Origin: Psychrobacillus soli
GTDB taxonomy: Bacteria > Bacillota > Bacilli > Bacillales_A > Planococcaceae
DNA length: 41,002 nt
Direction of reading: 5' to 3'
NCBI RefSeq assembly: GCF_006861775.1
Contig: NZ_VDGG01000034.1
Span: 1-41,002 of the forward strand
Shown: piece after piece, positions 1 to 6,187 of the stretch
Layout of the letters: each line of letters begins with the position of its first letter
Numbering within the stretch: the stretch's first letter is position 1
Program-made: the position numbers and the translations under genes
The notes under the pieces: model-generated
Told to the model about the DNA's origin: nothing
Database searches by the model: none
Seen by the model: only the letters and a program-made list of their open reading frames with translations

Positions 1-81
1 AACTTCGCGGTAAGAATAACGACCGGATAAATAGAGCAGAACAGCTTGATATTTTTCTTCTAAGCTAAATCGTTTTCTCAT
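1..81 (-). CDS. IS3-family-like transposase OrfA, N-terminal 27 codons only (runs off the window)
   Basis: On the minus strand an ATG at 81-79 opens a frame that continues past the window edge. It reads MRKRFSLEEKYQAVLLYLSG and then RYSYREV. This is the lysine/arginine-rich start plus first helix of the helix-turn-helix domain typical of IS3-family (IS150-like) OrfA proteins, which bind the element's ends and provide the N-terminal part of the frameshifted transposase. Only the N-terminus is visible, so intactness cannot be judged. The probable element end lies just upstream, around 112-127. Confidence 0.6.
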   Translation of the reverse strand, partial: MRKRFSLEEKYQAVLLYLSGRYSYREV

Positions 82-111
82 ATTATGACATCCCATTCAT
101 GTGTCTAATAA

Positions 112-127
112 ATGGGGTGCAGTGCAC
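112..127. mobile_element. Probable left end of the IS3-like element
   Basis: The sequence between the transposase start (81) and the repeat at 127-207 contains a GGGGTGCAGTGCAC stretch whose last 11 bases (117-127) are a perfect palindrome. Read from the repeat towards the transposase it begins TGCAC, which fits the 5'-TG ends usual in the IS3 family. The exact junction and any target duplication cannot be fixed because the other end is outside the window. Confidence 0.35.
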
Positions 128-207
128 TCACCCGGCGGAAAGCGTTCGACTGCAGCGGAAATCATAGCGGTCACTAGTTGACGCATTACCACGCAGTATC
201 CCTATAC
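127..207 (-). repeat. Dispersed mosaic repeat, copy A (partner of 40892-40970)
   Basis: Read on the minus strand, this segment runs from TATAGGGATACTGCG through ACTAGTGA and CTGCAGTCG to CTTTCCGCCGGGTGAG. The same string of blocks, with point differences and a 6-base length difference, recurs on the plus strand at 40892-40960. Shorter relatives occur at 1103-1156 and 17900-17931. A small hairpin (GCAGTAT, loop CCCT, ATACTGC) lies at 193-210. The copy directly adjoins the IS3-like end. Confidence 0.75.
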
Positions 208-349
208 TGCACATACTTTCTTTTGTGGAAACTAATAAAAAAATGATAGACTTGAAGCCATTTAGCATTTTGTTCTGGAAAATGAAACTAAATACGCTTT
301 CTAATCGTCTTATTATATTGTATTCTCTAATGAACGGAGGAGGAATTGT

Positions 350-1015
350 ATGAAAGAAAATAATAGACGCATGAATTTGAGACAAATTCGAAAGAAAAAA
401 TCAAATAAAATACTAAATATATTAATTGGAATAGTATTACTCCTAATCATCGTAGTAGTCGTAAATATCGTAACGGACGATAAATCCGAAGAAGCTGCCG
501 TAGAAGAAAATGTAGCGGATACTGCGGACACGACAGAAGAAGAAACCACCGACCAAGAGGAAGAAGATTCTTCTGTAAACGAATCCATTAGCCAAAATGA
601 GCCAAGCACTAATCCAACTGCAGAGGAAGAAGATACGAAAGTAGATTCATCGGAAAATAATAGCGAATCTAGTACAACAGAGCAATCTAGCAATACAAAC
701 CAAGAAAATGATACTGTTGACTCAGAATGGGAACCAATTGGCACAACACAAACTGGGGAACATGTCTCTAGTTATGACAGTTCATCGGTTGATTGGGCAG
801 AAAAGGTAGAAGCACTAGCATATGCTGCTGGACTAGATCCTTCTAATATGTATGTGAAGTATTTAGGAAATGGTGGCAGCCCTCAAAAATCGATTGGGAC
901 CGTCACTTCGAAAGATGGAAAAGAAATTTACCGAATTTCTTTAGAATGGGTAGATGGGCAAGGATGGAAACCGACGAAAAGAGAAAAGTTAACAACATTA
1001 GAAGACGCCTCTTGA
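350..1015 (+). CDS. yrrS: YrrS family (DUF1510) membrane-anchored protein
   Basis: A 221-residue protein with a short basic cytoplasmic N-terminus rich in Lys/Arg, one membrane segment at about residues 23-42, a long acidic Ser/Thr/Glu-rich linker (about 45-125), and a C-terminal DUF1510 domain from EWEPIGT to GWKPTKREK. This matches B. subtilis YrrS, which sits between a penicillin-binding protein gene and yrrT-mtnN; mtnN also follows here. The start is an ATG with a strong GGAGGAGG site 7-8 nt upstream. The linker is low complexity and probably disordered. Function is unknown; the topology predicts an extracytoplasmic domain, possibly linked to the cell envelope. Confidence 0.88.
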   Translation: MKENNRRMNLRQIRKKKSNKILNILIGIVLLLIIVVVVNIVTDDKSEEAAVEENVADTADTTEEETTDQEEEDSSVNESISQNEPSTNPTAEEEDTKVDSSENNSESSTTEQSSNTNQENDTVDSEWEPIGTTQTGEHVSSYDSSSVDWAEKVEALAYAAGLDPSNMYVKYLGNGGSPQKSIGTVTSKDGKEIYRISLEWVDGQGWKPTKREKLTTLEDAS

Positions 1016-1037
1016 CTTCAAGGGCGTCTTTGACTTA
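1002..1037 (+). terminator. Terminator-like hairpin overlapping the yrrS stop codon
   Basis: AAGACGCC (1002-1009) pairs perfectly with GGCGTCTT (1023-1030). The left arm is the last coding part of yrrS, and the TGA stop lies in the loop. The following tract is only moderately T-rich (TGACTTATTTT), so termination may be partial. Confidence 0.55.
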
Positions 1038-1068
1038 TTTTAATAGAAGCGCTTTATTTTCATTCAGC

Positions 1069-1136
1069 AAATATTTCACTGCGACGAGCTTGCGCAGGAG
1101 CAAAATATTTCACTGCGACGAGCTTGCGCAGGAGCA
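1069..1136 (+). repeat. Two perfect tandem copies of a 34-bp unit
   Basis: Bases 1069-1102 and 1103-1136 are identical 34-mers starting AAATATTTCACTGCG and ending GCGCAGGAGCA. A third, broken start (AAAGATTTC) follows. The start of the unit resembles the ATTTTCACTGC block of the mosaic repeat at 40927-40936, so this looks like an internal expansion within a member of that family (copy C, continuing to about 1156). Confidence 0.9.
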
Positions 1137-1175
1137 AAAGATTTCCACCGGTGAATGAATGCGGTTTTGTTTACT

Positions 1176-1205
1176 GTTCAGCGGGTGTTTAAACGCCCGC
1201 TGAAC
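1176..1205. repeat. Inverted repeat / hairpin
   Basis: GTTCAGCGGG (1176-1185) and CCCGCTGAAC (1196-1205) are perfect 10-bp arms around a centre containing the palindrome GTTTAAAC. It occupies the same position, after the CCACCGG-TGA block, as the 12-bp-arm palindrome at 40977-41002, but with an unrelated stem sequence. Confidence 0.85.
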
Positions 1206-1231
1206 GAAGATAAAGCCTCCGGCGGATGTCA

Positions 1232-1335
1232 CAGATTTTGAAAGGAGTCAATGAGGGTAGTCTAGGTTCGCGATGTCCTATCGCAACGACTGTATGACCT
1301 ACCTCCTATAGGCCTCAAGCTCGATTCAAAATCTG
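1232..1335 (+). ncRNA. Structured two-hairpin repeat element, copy 1 (candidate RNA)
   Basis: Nested stems are visible: outer 1232-1242 with 1325-1335 (11 bp, perfect); TGAGG 1252-1256 with CCTCA 1313-1317; TAGTC 1258-1262 with GACTG 1288-1292 (one G-U); hairpin GCGAT 1270-1274 with ATCGC 1280-1284; hairpin CCTA 1298-1301 with TAGG 1309-1312. A second copy at 14671-14744 conserves the architecture but differs in the paired bases in a compensatory way. Whether it acts as RNA or as DNA is unknown, and no promoter was identified. Confidence 0.55.
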
Positions 1336-1381
1336 GACGTAATTACGCCAAGGCGTAATGGATAGAGAGGGGCAAAATAAG

Positions 1382-2074
1382 ATGAAAATTGCAGTTATTG
1401 GTGCAATGGAGCAAGAAGTAGAATTATTGAGAAATGCAATAGAAAATGCTGAAACAAGAATAATTGCAAATAGTGAATTTACAATTGGTACTTACAAAAA
1501 TCATGAAGTAATTCTATTAAAAAGCGGAATAGGTAAAGTAAATGCCGCAATGACGACAGCTATTTTATTAAACGAATATAAACCGGACTACGTGATTAAT
1601 ACTGGTTCAGCTGGTGGATATGATCCAACACTTTCTGTAGGTGCAATAGTTATTTCAGATGAAGTACGACATCATGATGTCGATGTGACGGCTTTTGGAT
1701 ATGAAATGGGACAAGTGCCACTACTTCCAGCAGCGTTTAAGTCTGATAAACATTTGATGAAATTGGCAGAAGAAGCAGTAAAAGAAATTGGAGAACATGA
1801 AGCGGCTACTGGATTAATCGCAACTGGAGATATTTTTATGCATAATCCTGAAAAAGTAGAAGAAGTTCGCGGTCATTTTCCACAGATGAAAGCTTGTGAA
1901 ATGGAAGCGGCAGCTGTAGCGCAAGTTTGTCATCAGTTCGAAGTTCCCTTCGTTGTCATCCGATCACTATCGGATATTGCTGGGAAAGAGTCTTCTATTA
2001 GTTTCGATGAATTTTTACCGGTTGCGGCTAAGCATTCGACAGAAATCGTTTTGCGTGTAGTAGAGCGATTATAA
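1382..2074 (+). CDS. mtnN: 5'-methylthioadenosine / S-adenosylhomocysteine nucleosidase
   Basis: A 230-residue enzyme of the PNP/UDP phosphorylase superfamily. It hydrolyses the N-glycosidic bond of methylthioadenosine and S-adenosylhomocysteine, recycling methionine and removing methylation by-products. Visible family motifs are the opening [12 protein letters not shown], the GIGKVNAA loop, the INTGSAGG core, the EMEAAAV substrate motif and the catalytic Asp in SLSDIAG. Length matches the family (about 230). The ATG at 1382 is chosen over an in-frame upstream start at 1358 because AGAGGGG at 1366-1372 is correctly spaced for it and homologues begin with MKIAVIGA. The upstream candidate lies inside the repeat palindrome. 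Confidence 0.95.
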   Translation: MKIAVIGAMEQEVELLRNAIENAETRIIANSEFTIGTYKNHEVILLKSGIGKVNAAMTTAILLNEYKPDYVINTGSAGGYDPTLSVGAIVISDEVRHHDVDVTAFGYEMGQVPLLPAAFKSDKHLMKLAEEAVKEIGEHEAATGLIATGDIFMHNPEKVEEVRGHFPQMKACEMEAAAVAQVCHQFEVPFVVIRSLSDIAGKESSISFDEFLPVAAKHSTEIVLRVVERL

Positions 2075-2134
2075 TTTGTCATGAATTTGACAAACTAGAA
2101 TAATCACTTTCATATTAATAATTTATCCATTGTA

Positions 2135-2143
2135 TGCTATGAT
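2135..2143 (+). promoter_or_regulatory. Possible extended -10 promoter for the small ORF
   Basis: TGCTATGAT at 2135-2143 has the TGn-TATnAT form of an extended -10 element and lies about 43 nt before the ATG at 2186. No good -35 is seen at 17 nt, as expected if the TGn motif compensates. The sequence is suggestive only. Confidence 0.35.
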
Positions 2144-2185
2144 ATAGGCAACAAAGGCTTTAATATGTTAGAGGGGGTTAATAGA

Positions 2186-2266
2186 ATGATCTTTTTGATG
2201 GGAATGTCTATTTTAATAACGGCTGTTTTAGCATTCATTATGATAGCAGAGACAAGTGAAGATTAA
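2186..2266 (+). CDS. 26-residue hydrophobic small protein, function unknown
   Basis: An ATG at 2186 with a strong GAGGGGG site 9 nt upstream opens a 26-codon frame reading MIFLMGMSILITAVLAFIMI followed by AETSED and a TAA stop. It is one membrane helix with an acidic tail, so it would be an integral membrane micropeptide. A clear terminator follows directly, and a possible promoter precedes it, so it looks like its own transcription unit, convergent with sigK. I do not recognise the family. The clean start and terminator argue against a chance ORF. Confidence 0.65.
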   Translation: MIFLMGMSILITAVLAFIMIAETSED

Positions 2267-2272
2267 GTTCTT

Positions 2273-3016
2273 CTAAGCTCTTTTGGTGTTTGATACATCA
2301 AAAGAGTTTTTTTCATGAATATACGATTGGTATAGTTTAACAAGCGCACGTTTTTCAATTCGTGACACGTAACTTCTAGATATTTTCAATTGTTTCGATA
2401 TTTCTTTTTGCGTCATTGGCTCATGCCCAAGTAAGCCATATCGGCGAATAACAATTTCTAATTCTCGTTTTTCTAAATTAGACAAGTGTGTATACAATCT
2501 GTTTGTATCTTCTTCATCGACAAGTTGCTCATCGGTACTTTTATCCATATTTTGAAGTAAATCTGTTATCTCTAAAGAATGGCCATCTTTATCCATTCCG
2601 ATTGGTTCATGCAAAGAAACGTCTTTTTGTACTTTTTTTAGCGAACGCAAATACATAAGTATTTCATTTTCTATACATCTTGCTGCATAGGTTGCTAGTT
2701 TCGTTTTTTTAGTTGGCGTATAGCTATTAACTGCTTTCATCAATCCAATCGTCCCAATGGAGATGTAATCATCTAATAGCTCATGTTTTGGATGGAATTT
2801 CTTTACAACATGCGCAACGAGGCGCATATTGCGTTCGATGAGTTCATCTCTTGCGGATAGATCACCATCCAAAAAACGATCGATCATCACTTTTTCTTCT
2901 TCTGGCGTAAATGGTTGATGAAACGCCTGACCCTTCAAGTAACCGAGAACAAGAGGAAGATCTGAGACAACACTTATAAATGCAGTCAAAAGACCAGAGA
3001 TACTATTCACCTCCAT
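2273..3016 (-). CDS. sigK: RNA polymerase sporulation sigma factor, sigma-K precursor
   Basis: A protein of up to 247 residues of the sigma-70 family with the hydrophobic N-terminal pro-sequence of pro-sigma-K (about residues 6-25), which is removed by SpoIVFB in the mother cell. Region 2 is clear (RLVAHVVKKF near 65-74, ISIGTIGL near 85-92, TYAARCIENEI near 109-119), as is the region 4 helix-turn-helix near 207-232 (QKEISKQLKISRSYVSRIEK). It directs late mother-cell genes for coat and lysis. The gene is intact, with no skin-type insertion. The start is uncertain: the only in-frame ATG (3016-3014) has no ribosome site before it, while a perfect GGAGGTGA (3014-3007) points to an ATC at codon 6. 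A sigma-E-type promoter lies upstream. Confidence 0.93.
   Translation of the reverse strand: MEVNSISGLLTAFISVVSDLPLVLGYLKGQAFHQPFTPEEEKVMIDRFLDGDLSARDELIERNMRLVAHVVKKFHPKHELLDDYISIGTIGLMKAVNSYTPTKKTKLATYAARCIENEILMYLRSLKKVQKDVSLHEPIGMDKDGHSLEITDLLQNMDKSTDEQLVDEEDTNRLYTHLSNLEKRELEIVIRRYGLLGHEPMTQKEISKQLKISRSYVSRIEKRALVKLYQSYIHEKNSFDVSNTKRA
2278..2313 (+). terminator. Intrinsic terminator of the 26-codon ORF, overlapping the sigK 3' end
   Basis: CTCTTTTGGTG (2278-2288) pairs with CATCAAAAGAG (2296-2306; one G-U pair) around a TTTGATA loop and is followed by seven T. The stem is made of the last codons of sigK on the opposite strand. Confidence 0.85.
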
Positions 3017-3031
3017 CTAGTTATACGCTTT

Positions 3032-3061
3032 AGTATATGTCGAAAAACATAAGAATATGAA
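3032..3061 (-). promoter_or_regulatory. Sigma-E-type promoter of sigK
   Basis: On the minus strand TTCATATT (3061-3054) and CATATACT (3039-3032) are 14 nt apart, close to the sigma-E consensus (-35 KMATATT, -10 CATACAnT). This fits the known sigma-E dependence of sigK in Bacillus. Transcription would start near 3025, leaving only about 8 nt before the annotated ATG. The -35 box overlaps the U-tract end of the pssA terminator. Confidence 0.65.
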
Positions 3062-3086
3062 AAAACGATTGCAAGTAGCAACCGTT
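3060..3086 (-). terminator. Intrinsic terminator of pssA
   Basis: On the minus strand AACGGTTGC (3086-3078) pairs with GCAATCGTT (3072-3064; one G-U pair) and is followed by a T run. It separates pssA from sigK. Confidence 0.8.
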
Positions 3087-3104
3087 TTAATTTGGAAAAA
3101 GGTA

Positions 3105-3644
3105 TTAAACTTTCTTTAATGTAAATGTACTGATCATTAAAAAAGCAAGAATGATGAATAAGAACATGTATGAAACGGAAGGAATAATATCAATAGCAAA
3201 ATAAGATAATGTTAAAATAACGCCTGCAACTGTAATCGGGAGACCTGTAAAAAATCCGTTCGATTCCGAAATATTAAATCGGGCAAGTCTAAATGCACCA
3301 CACGCGATATAAATGATGGTGATTGCCATGCCGGCAGTACTAAATTCTTGTAATACTAAGGAATACAAGAGCAATGCTGGAGCGACGCCAAAAGAAATGA
3401 TATCACTCATTGAGTCGAGTTGTTTTCCGAGTGCCGATTCAACTTGAAATTTTCTTGCAACCATTCCATCAAAACGGTCTAACAAACCTGCTATAAATAT
3501 AAATAAAACACTGTATGCAGGAGTTTCATTCATCGTAGCCATAATGGCTGCGCCGCCAAAAGCAAGATTTGCAATAGTAATCATATTAGCTGCATGTGAT
3601 CTCAATTTCTTTCGGGTATTGGACATAATACTTTGTAAATACAT
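3105..3644 (-). CDS. pssA: CDP-diacylglycerol--serine O-phosphatidyltransferase
   Basis: A 179-residue multispanning membrane enzyme that joins CDP-diacylglycerol and L-serine to give phosphatidylserine, the precursor of phosphatidylethanolamine. The CDP-alcohol phosphotransferase signature is complete: D56-x2-D59-G60-x2-A63-R64-x8-G73-x3-D77-x3-D81. Several hydrophobic helices follow (about 85-175). Length fits B. subtilis PssA (about 177). The ATG at 3644 has GGAGTGA upstream. It diverges from psd, whose product uses the PssA product, so the pair forms a two-step phosphatidylethanolamine module sharing an 89-nt promoter region. Confidence 0.94.
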   Translation of the reverse strand: MYLQSIMSNTRKKLRSHAANMITIANLAFGGAAIMATMNETPAYSVLFIFIAGLLDRFDGMVARKFQVESALGKQLDSMSDIISFGVAPALLLYSLVLQEFSTAGMAITIIYIACGAFRLARFNISESNGFFTGLPITVAGVILTLSYFAIDIIPSVSYMFLFIILAFLMISTFTLKKV

Positions 3645-3733
3645 TGTAAATCACTCCTTTACAAATCAACTATTTTGTTTATTATACGTTGAAAAAGTAA
3701 AAATTGTAAACTATTGTTCATAGGGAGATAGAA

Positions 3734-4516
3734 ATGAGAGAAAAATTATATCAATCGATGATTGAATTAACGAATGGTAGATGGTCTTCCTCTGTTATTC
3801 AATCATTTGCACGATCAAAGCTTAGTAAATCCTTCATACTTTCTTATATTAAGTATTTTAATATAACATTACTAGACGTCTCTCGTCCTATTAATGAGTT
3901 TTCTACTTTGCACGATTTTTTTATCCGCGAAGTGACAACAAATAGTAGACCGATACATCCAGGGACAACTAGTATTATTAGTCCTGTGGATGCAACTGTA
4001 GAAACATTTGGTGCTATTTCGAAAGATGGCATTTTTCTAGTGAAAGATAAACCTTATACATTAGAAAATTTAGTTGGTTCGCAAGAGGTTGCTAACCAGT
4101 TTGTAAATGGCAATTATATTATTTTATATTTAAGTCCAGCTGAATATCATCGCATTCACGCACCGGTAGACGGGGAAGTAATTCGACAGTATAAGCTTGG
4201 AAAAAAATCGTATCCTGTTAATAAATGGGGACTTCAATATGGAAAAGAAGCAATTAGCGGGAATTATCGTTTGTTAACGGAACTTAGTATGCCTAATCAA
4301 AAACATTGTTTCCATATTAAAGTTGGGGCTATGTTTGTCAATTCGATTGAACTAACGAATACTTCTCCTGTTTGGAAAAAAGGGGAAGAAGTCGGTTATT
4401 TCTCGTTTGGATCGACCGTAGTTATGCTGTTTGAGGAAGGTAGTATGGAGTTTTTATCCAGCATGAAACCCGGGAAATTTGTACGAATGGGTGAGATTGT
4501 GGCAAATATGCTATAA
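3734..4516 (+). CDS. psd: Phosphatidylserine decarboxylase precursor
   Basis: A 260-residue pyruvoyl-dependent membrane enzyme converting phosphatidylserine to phosphatidylethanolamine. The self-cleavage site is FGST at 225-228 (chain break between G226 and S227, with S227 becoming the pyruvoyl group); the usual Leu before GST is Phe here, a tolerated variant. The other parts of the catalytic triad are visible: the Asp in PVDATV (D86) and the His in AEYHRIHAP (H139/H142). The ATG has GGGAGAT 7 nt upstream. The gene diverges from pssA. Its stop precedes the yqeG start by 37 nt, so transcription may run on into the yqeG operon. Confidence 0.94.
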   Translation: MREKLYQSMIELTNGRWSSSVIQSFARSKLSKSFILSYIKYFNITLLDVSRPINEFSTLHDFFIREVTTNSRPIHPGTTSIISPVDATVETFGAISKDGIFLVKDKPYTLENLVGSQEVANQFVNGNYIILYLSPAEYHRIHAPVDGEVIRQYKLGKKSYPVNKWGLQYGKEAISGNYRLLTELSMPNQKHCFHIKVGAMFVNSIELTNTSPVWKKGEEVGYFSFGSTVVMLFEEGSMEFLSSMKPGKFVRMGEIVANML

Positions 4517-4553
4517 TCGTAAAAGAAAAAGCGCCGAATTGGAGTGTTCGTTT

Positions 4554-5075
4554 TTGTATTCATATTTTATACCAAGTGAATTTGTAAGAAGCATCTTTCA
4601 TATAACACCCGACTTTTTAAAAGAAAAGGGTGTGAAAGCAGTGATTACAGATTTAGATAATACACTAGTAGAGTGGGATCGTCCTAATGCAACACCGAAG
4701 TTGATCGAATGGTTTGCAGTCATGAAAGCGGCTGGCATTCAAGTAACAATTGTTTCGAATAACAATGAGTTTCGAGTAAAATCATTCGCAGATCCGCTTG
4801 GGATCTCGTTTATTTCTAATGCACGAAAACCGTTAGGAAAAGCTTTCAAACAGGCAGTTAAGAAAATGAACGTCAATCGTGACGAAGTGGTTGTTATTGG
4901 CGATCAACTTTTAACAGATGTATTCGGTGGAAACCGACAAAAGCTCCATACGATTTTAGTTATTCCAGTCGCAAATTCAGACGGGTTTATTACTAAATTT
5001 AATCGTATAGTGGAACGAAGAATTTTTAGTTATCTTGATAAAAAAGGTCAAGTAACATGGGAGGAAGAAGTGTGA
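4554..5075 (+). CDS. yqeG: YqeG family HAD-IIIA phosphatase
   Basis: A 173-residue HAD-superfamily protein. The catalytic DLDNT loop is at about residues 33-37, followed by VSNNNE (motif II), a Lys in KPLGKAF (motif III) and the metal-binding GDQLLTD. The family resembles phosphatidylglycerolphosphate phosphatases, but the B. subtilis substrate is not firmly established. An in-frame ATG at 4479 lies inside psd and lacks a site. I choose the TTG at 4554 because GGAGTG (4541-4546) is 7 nt upstream and the resulting length and N-terminus (YFIPSEFVRSIF) match B. subtilis YqeG (172). It is the first gene of the yqeG-yqeM operon and overlaps yqeH by 4 nt. Confidence 0.9.
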   Translation: MYSYFIPSEFVRSIFHITPDFLKEKGVKAVITDLDNTLVEWDRPNATPKLIEWFAVMKAAGIQVTIVSNNNEFRVKSFADPLGISFISNARKPLGKAFKQAVKKMNVNRDEVVVIGDQLLTDVFGGNRQKLHTILVIPVANSDGFITKFNRIVERRIFSYLDKKGQVTWEEEV

Positions 5076-6175
5076 CAGAAGCACCAAAATGTATCGGTTG
5101 TGGAACAATTATTCAAACAGAAAAAGTGGGAGAACCGGGGTATGCCCCAATTTCTTCATTAGAAAAAGAAGATATCATTTGTCAACGTTGTTTTCGATTA
5201 AAAAATTACAATGAATTACAACCGGTTTCGTTAACGGATGATGACTTTTTACGTATTTTAAATGGATTAGGAACGCAAAAAGGATTAATCGTTAAAATTG
5301 TGGATATATTTGATTTTAATGGAAGTTGGCTTCCGGGATTACATCGTTTCGTTGGAAATAACCCAATTTTGTTAATTGCCAATAAAGCAGACTTATTACC
5401 AAAGTCCGTGAAGAAAAATAAAGTAATTAACTGGATGAAACAAGAAGCAAAAAAATTAGGGTTGTCTCCAATCGATGTGTTATTTGTAAGTGCACATAAA
5501 GGAACTGGTATGCCAGAAGCAATGGAAGCAATTGAGCATTATCGTAAAGGCGAAAATGTGTATGTCGTTGGTTGTACAAACGTTGGTAAGTCAACATTTA
5601 TCAATCGTATTATTAAACAAGCAACTGGAGAAGATGCAGTCATTACAACATCCCATTTTCCTGGAACAACGCTTGATATGATTGAAATTCCATTAGACGA
5701 TACCAAAGCATTATATGACACACCTGGTATTATAAATCATCATCAGATGGCGCATTATTTGGATCCAACTGAGCTTAAATTTATTACGCCGAAAAAAGAA
5801 ATTAAGCCGAAAGTGTTCCAATTGAATAGCGAGCAAACTTTATTTTTAGGTGGATTATCTCGATTCGATTTTATCAAAGGAGATCGCTCTGCGTTTACTT
5901 GCCATATCGCGAATGATATTCCGATTCACCGAACGAAGCTTGATAATGCAGACAATTTATATGCAGAACATAAAGGAAAGTTATTATCGCCGCCATCAGA
6001 GCAGTTTGCAGATTTATTGCCACCTTTAGTGCGTCATGAATTTAAGATTAAAGATGCAAAAACAGATATTGTTTTCTCAGGGTTAGGTTGGATTACTGTT
6101 CAGCACGGTGGCGTAATTGTAGCTGCGCATGCACCAGCTGGCGTTGAAGTGTCTATTCGACCATCGCTTATATAG
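5072..6175 (+). CDS. yqeH: Circularly permuted ribosome-biogenesis GTPase YqeH
   Basis: A 367-residue GTPase needed for 30S subunit assembly. An N-terminal zinc finger (C7, C10, C37, C40) precedes a GTPase domain whose motifs run in permuted order: G4 NKAD at 104-107, then G1 GCTNVGKS at 167-174, then G3 DTPG at 216-219. This is the hallmark of the YqeH/YlqF group. The GTG at 5072 overlaps the yqeG stop (GTGA) and has GAGGAAG upstream; an ATG at 5057 is too far from that site. Length matches B. subtilis YqeH (366). The C-terminal domain probably binds RNA. Confidence 0.94.
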   Translation: MTEAPKCIGCGTIIQTEKVGEPGYAPISSLEKEDIICQRCFRLKNYNELQPVSLTDDDFLRILNGLGTQKGLIVKIVDIFDFNGSWLPGLHRFVGNNPILLIANKADLLPKSVKKNKVINWMKQEAKKLGLSPIDVLFVSAHKGTGMPEAMEAIEHYRKGENVYVVGCTNVGKSTFINRIIKQATGEDAVITTSHFPGTTLDMIEIPLDDTKALYDTPGIINHHQMAHYLDPTELKFITPKKEIKPKVFQLNSEQTLFLGGLSRFDFIKGDRSAFTCHIANDIPIHRTKLDNADNLYAEHKGKLLSPPSEQFADLLPPLVRHEFKIKDAKTDIVFSGLGWITVQHGGVIVAAHAPAGVEVSIRPSLI

Positions 6176-6187
6176 GAGGTTTTTTAG

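Larger units (their letters stand above)
1016..1381. other. Gene-free gap between yrrS and mtnN filled with repeats
   Basis: No credible gene lies in these 366 bases. In order they hold a 34-bp tandem duplication (1069-1136), a TTTCCACCGG block related to the mosaic repeat family (about 1141-1156), a long inverted repeat (1176-1205), a two-hairpin structured element closed by an 11-bp outer stem (1232-1335), and an ATTACGCC/GGCGTAAT palindrome (1342-1359) immediately before the mtnN ribosome binding site. Confidence 0.8.

Noticed and set aside
946-1158. 70-codon ORF across the yrrS end and tandem repeat
   Set aside because: Starts inside yrrS in another frame and consists mostly of the 34-bp duplication and terminator; no ribosome site or family resemblance.
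2076-2095. TTTGTCA/TGACAAA hairpin after mtnN as a terminator
   Set aside because: Short AT-rich stem not followed by a T run, and it overlaps a TTGACA-like string; too weak to list.
2273-3016. Skin-type element or interruption in sigK
   Set aside because: The frame is continuous through regions 2 and 4.
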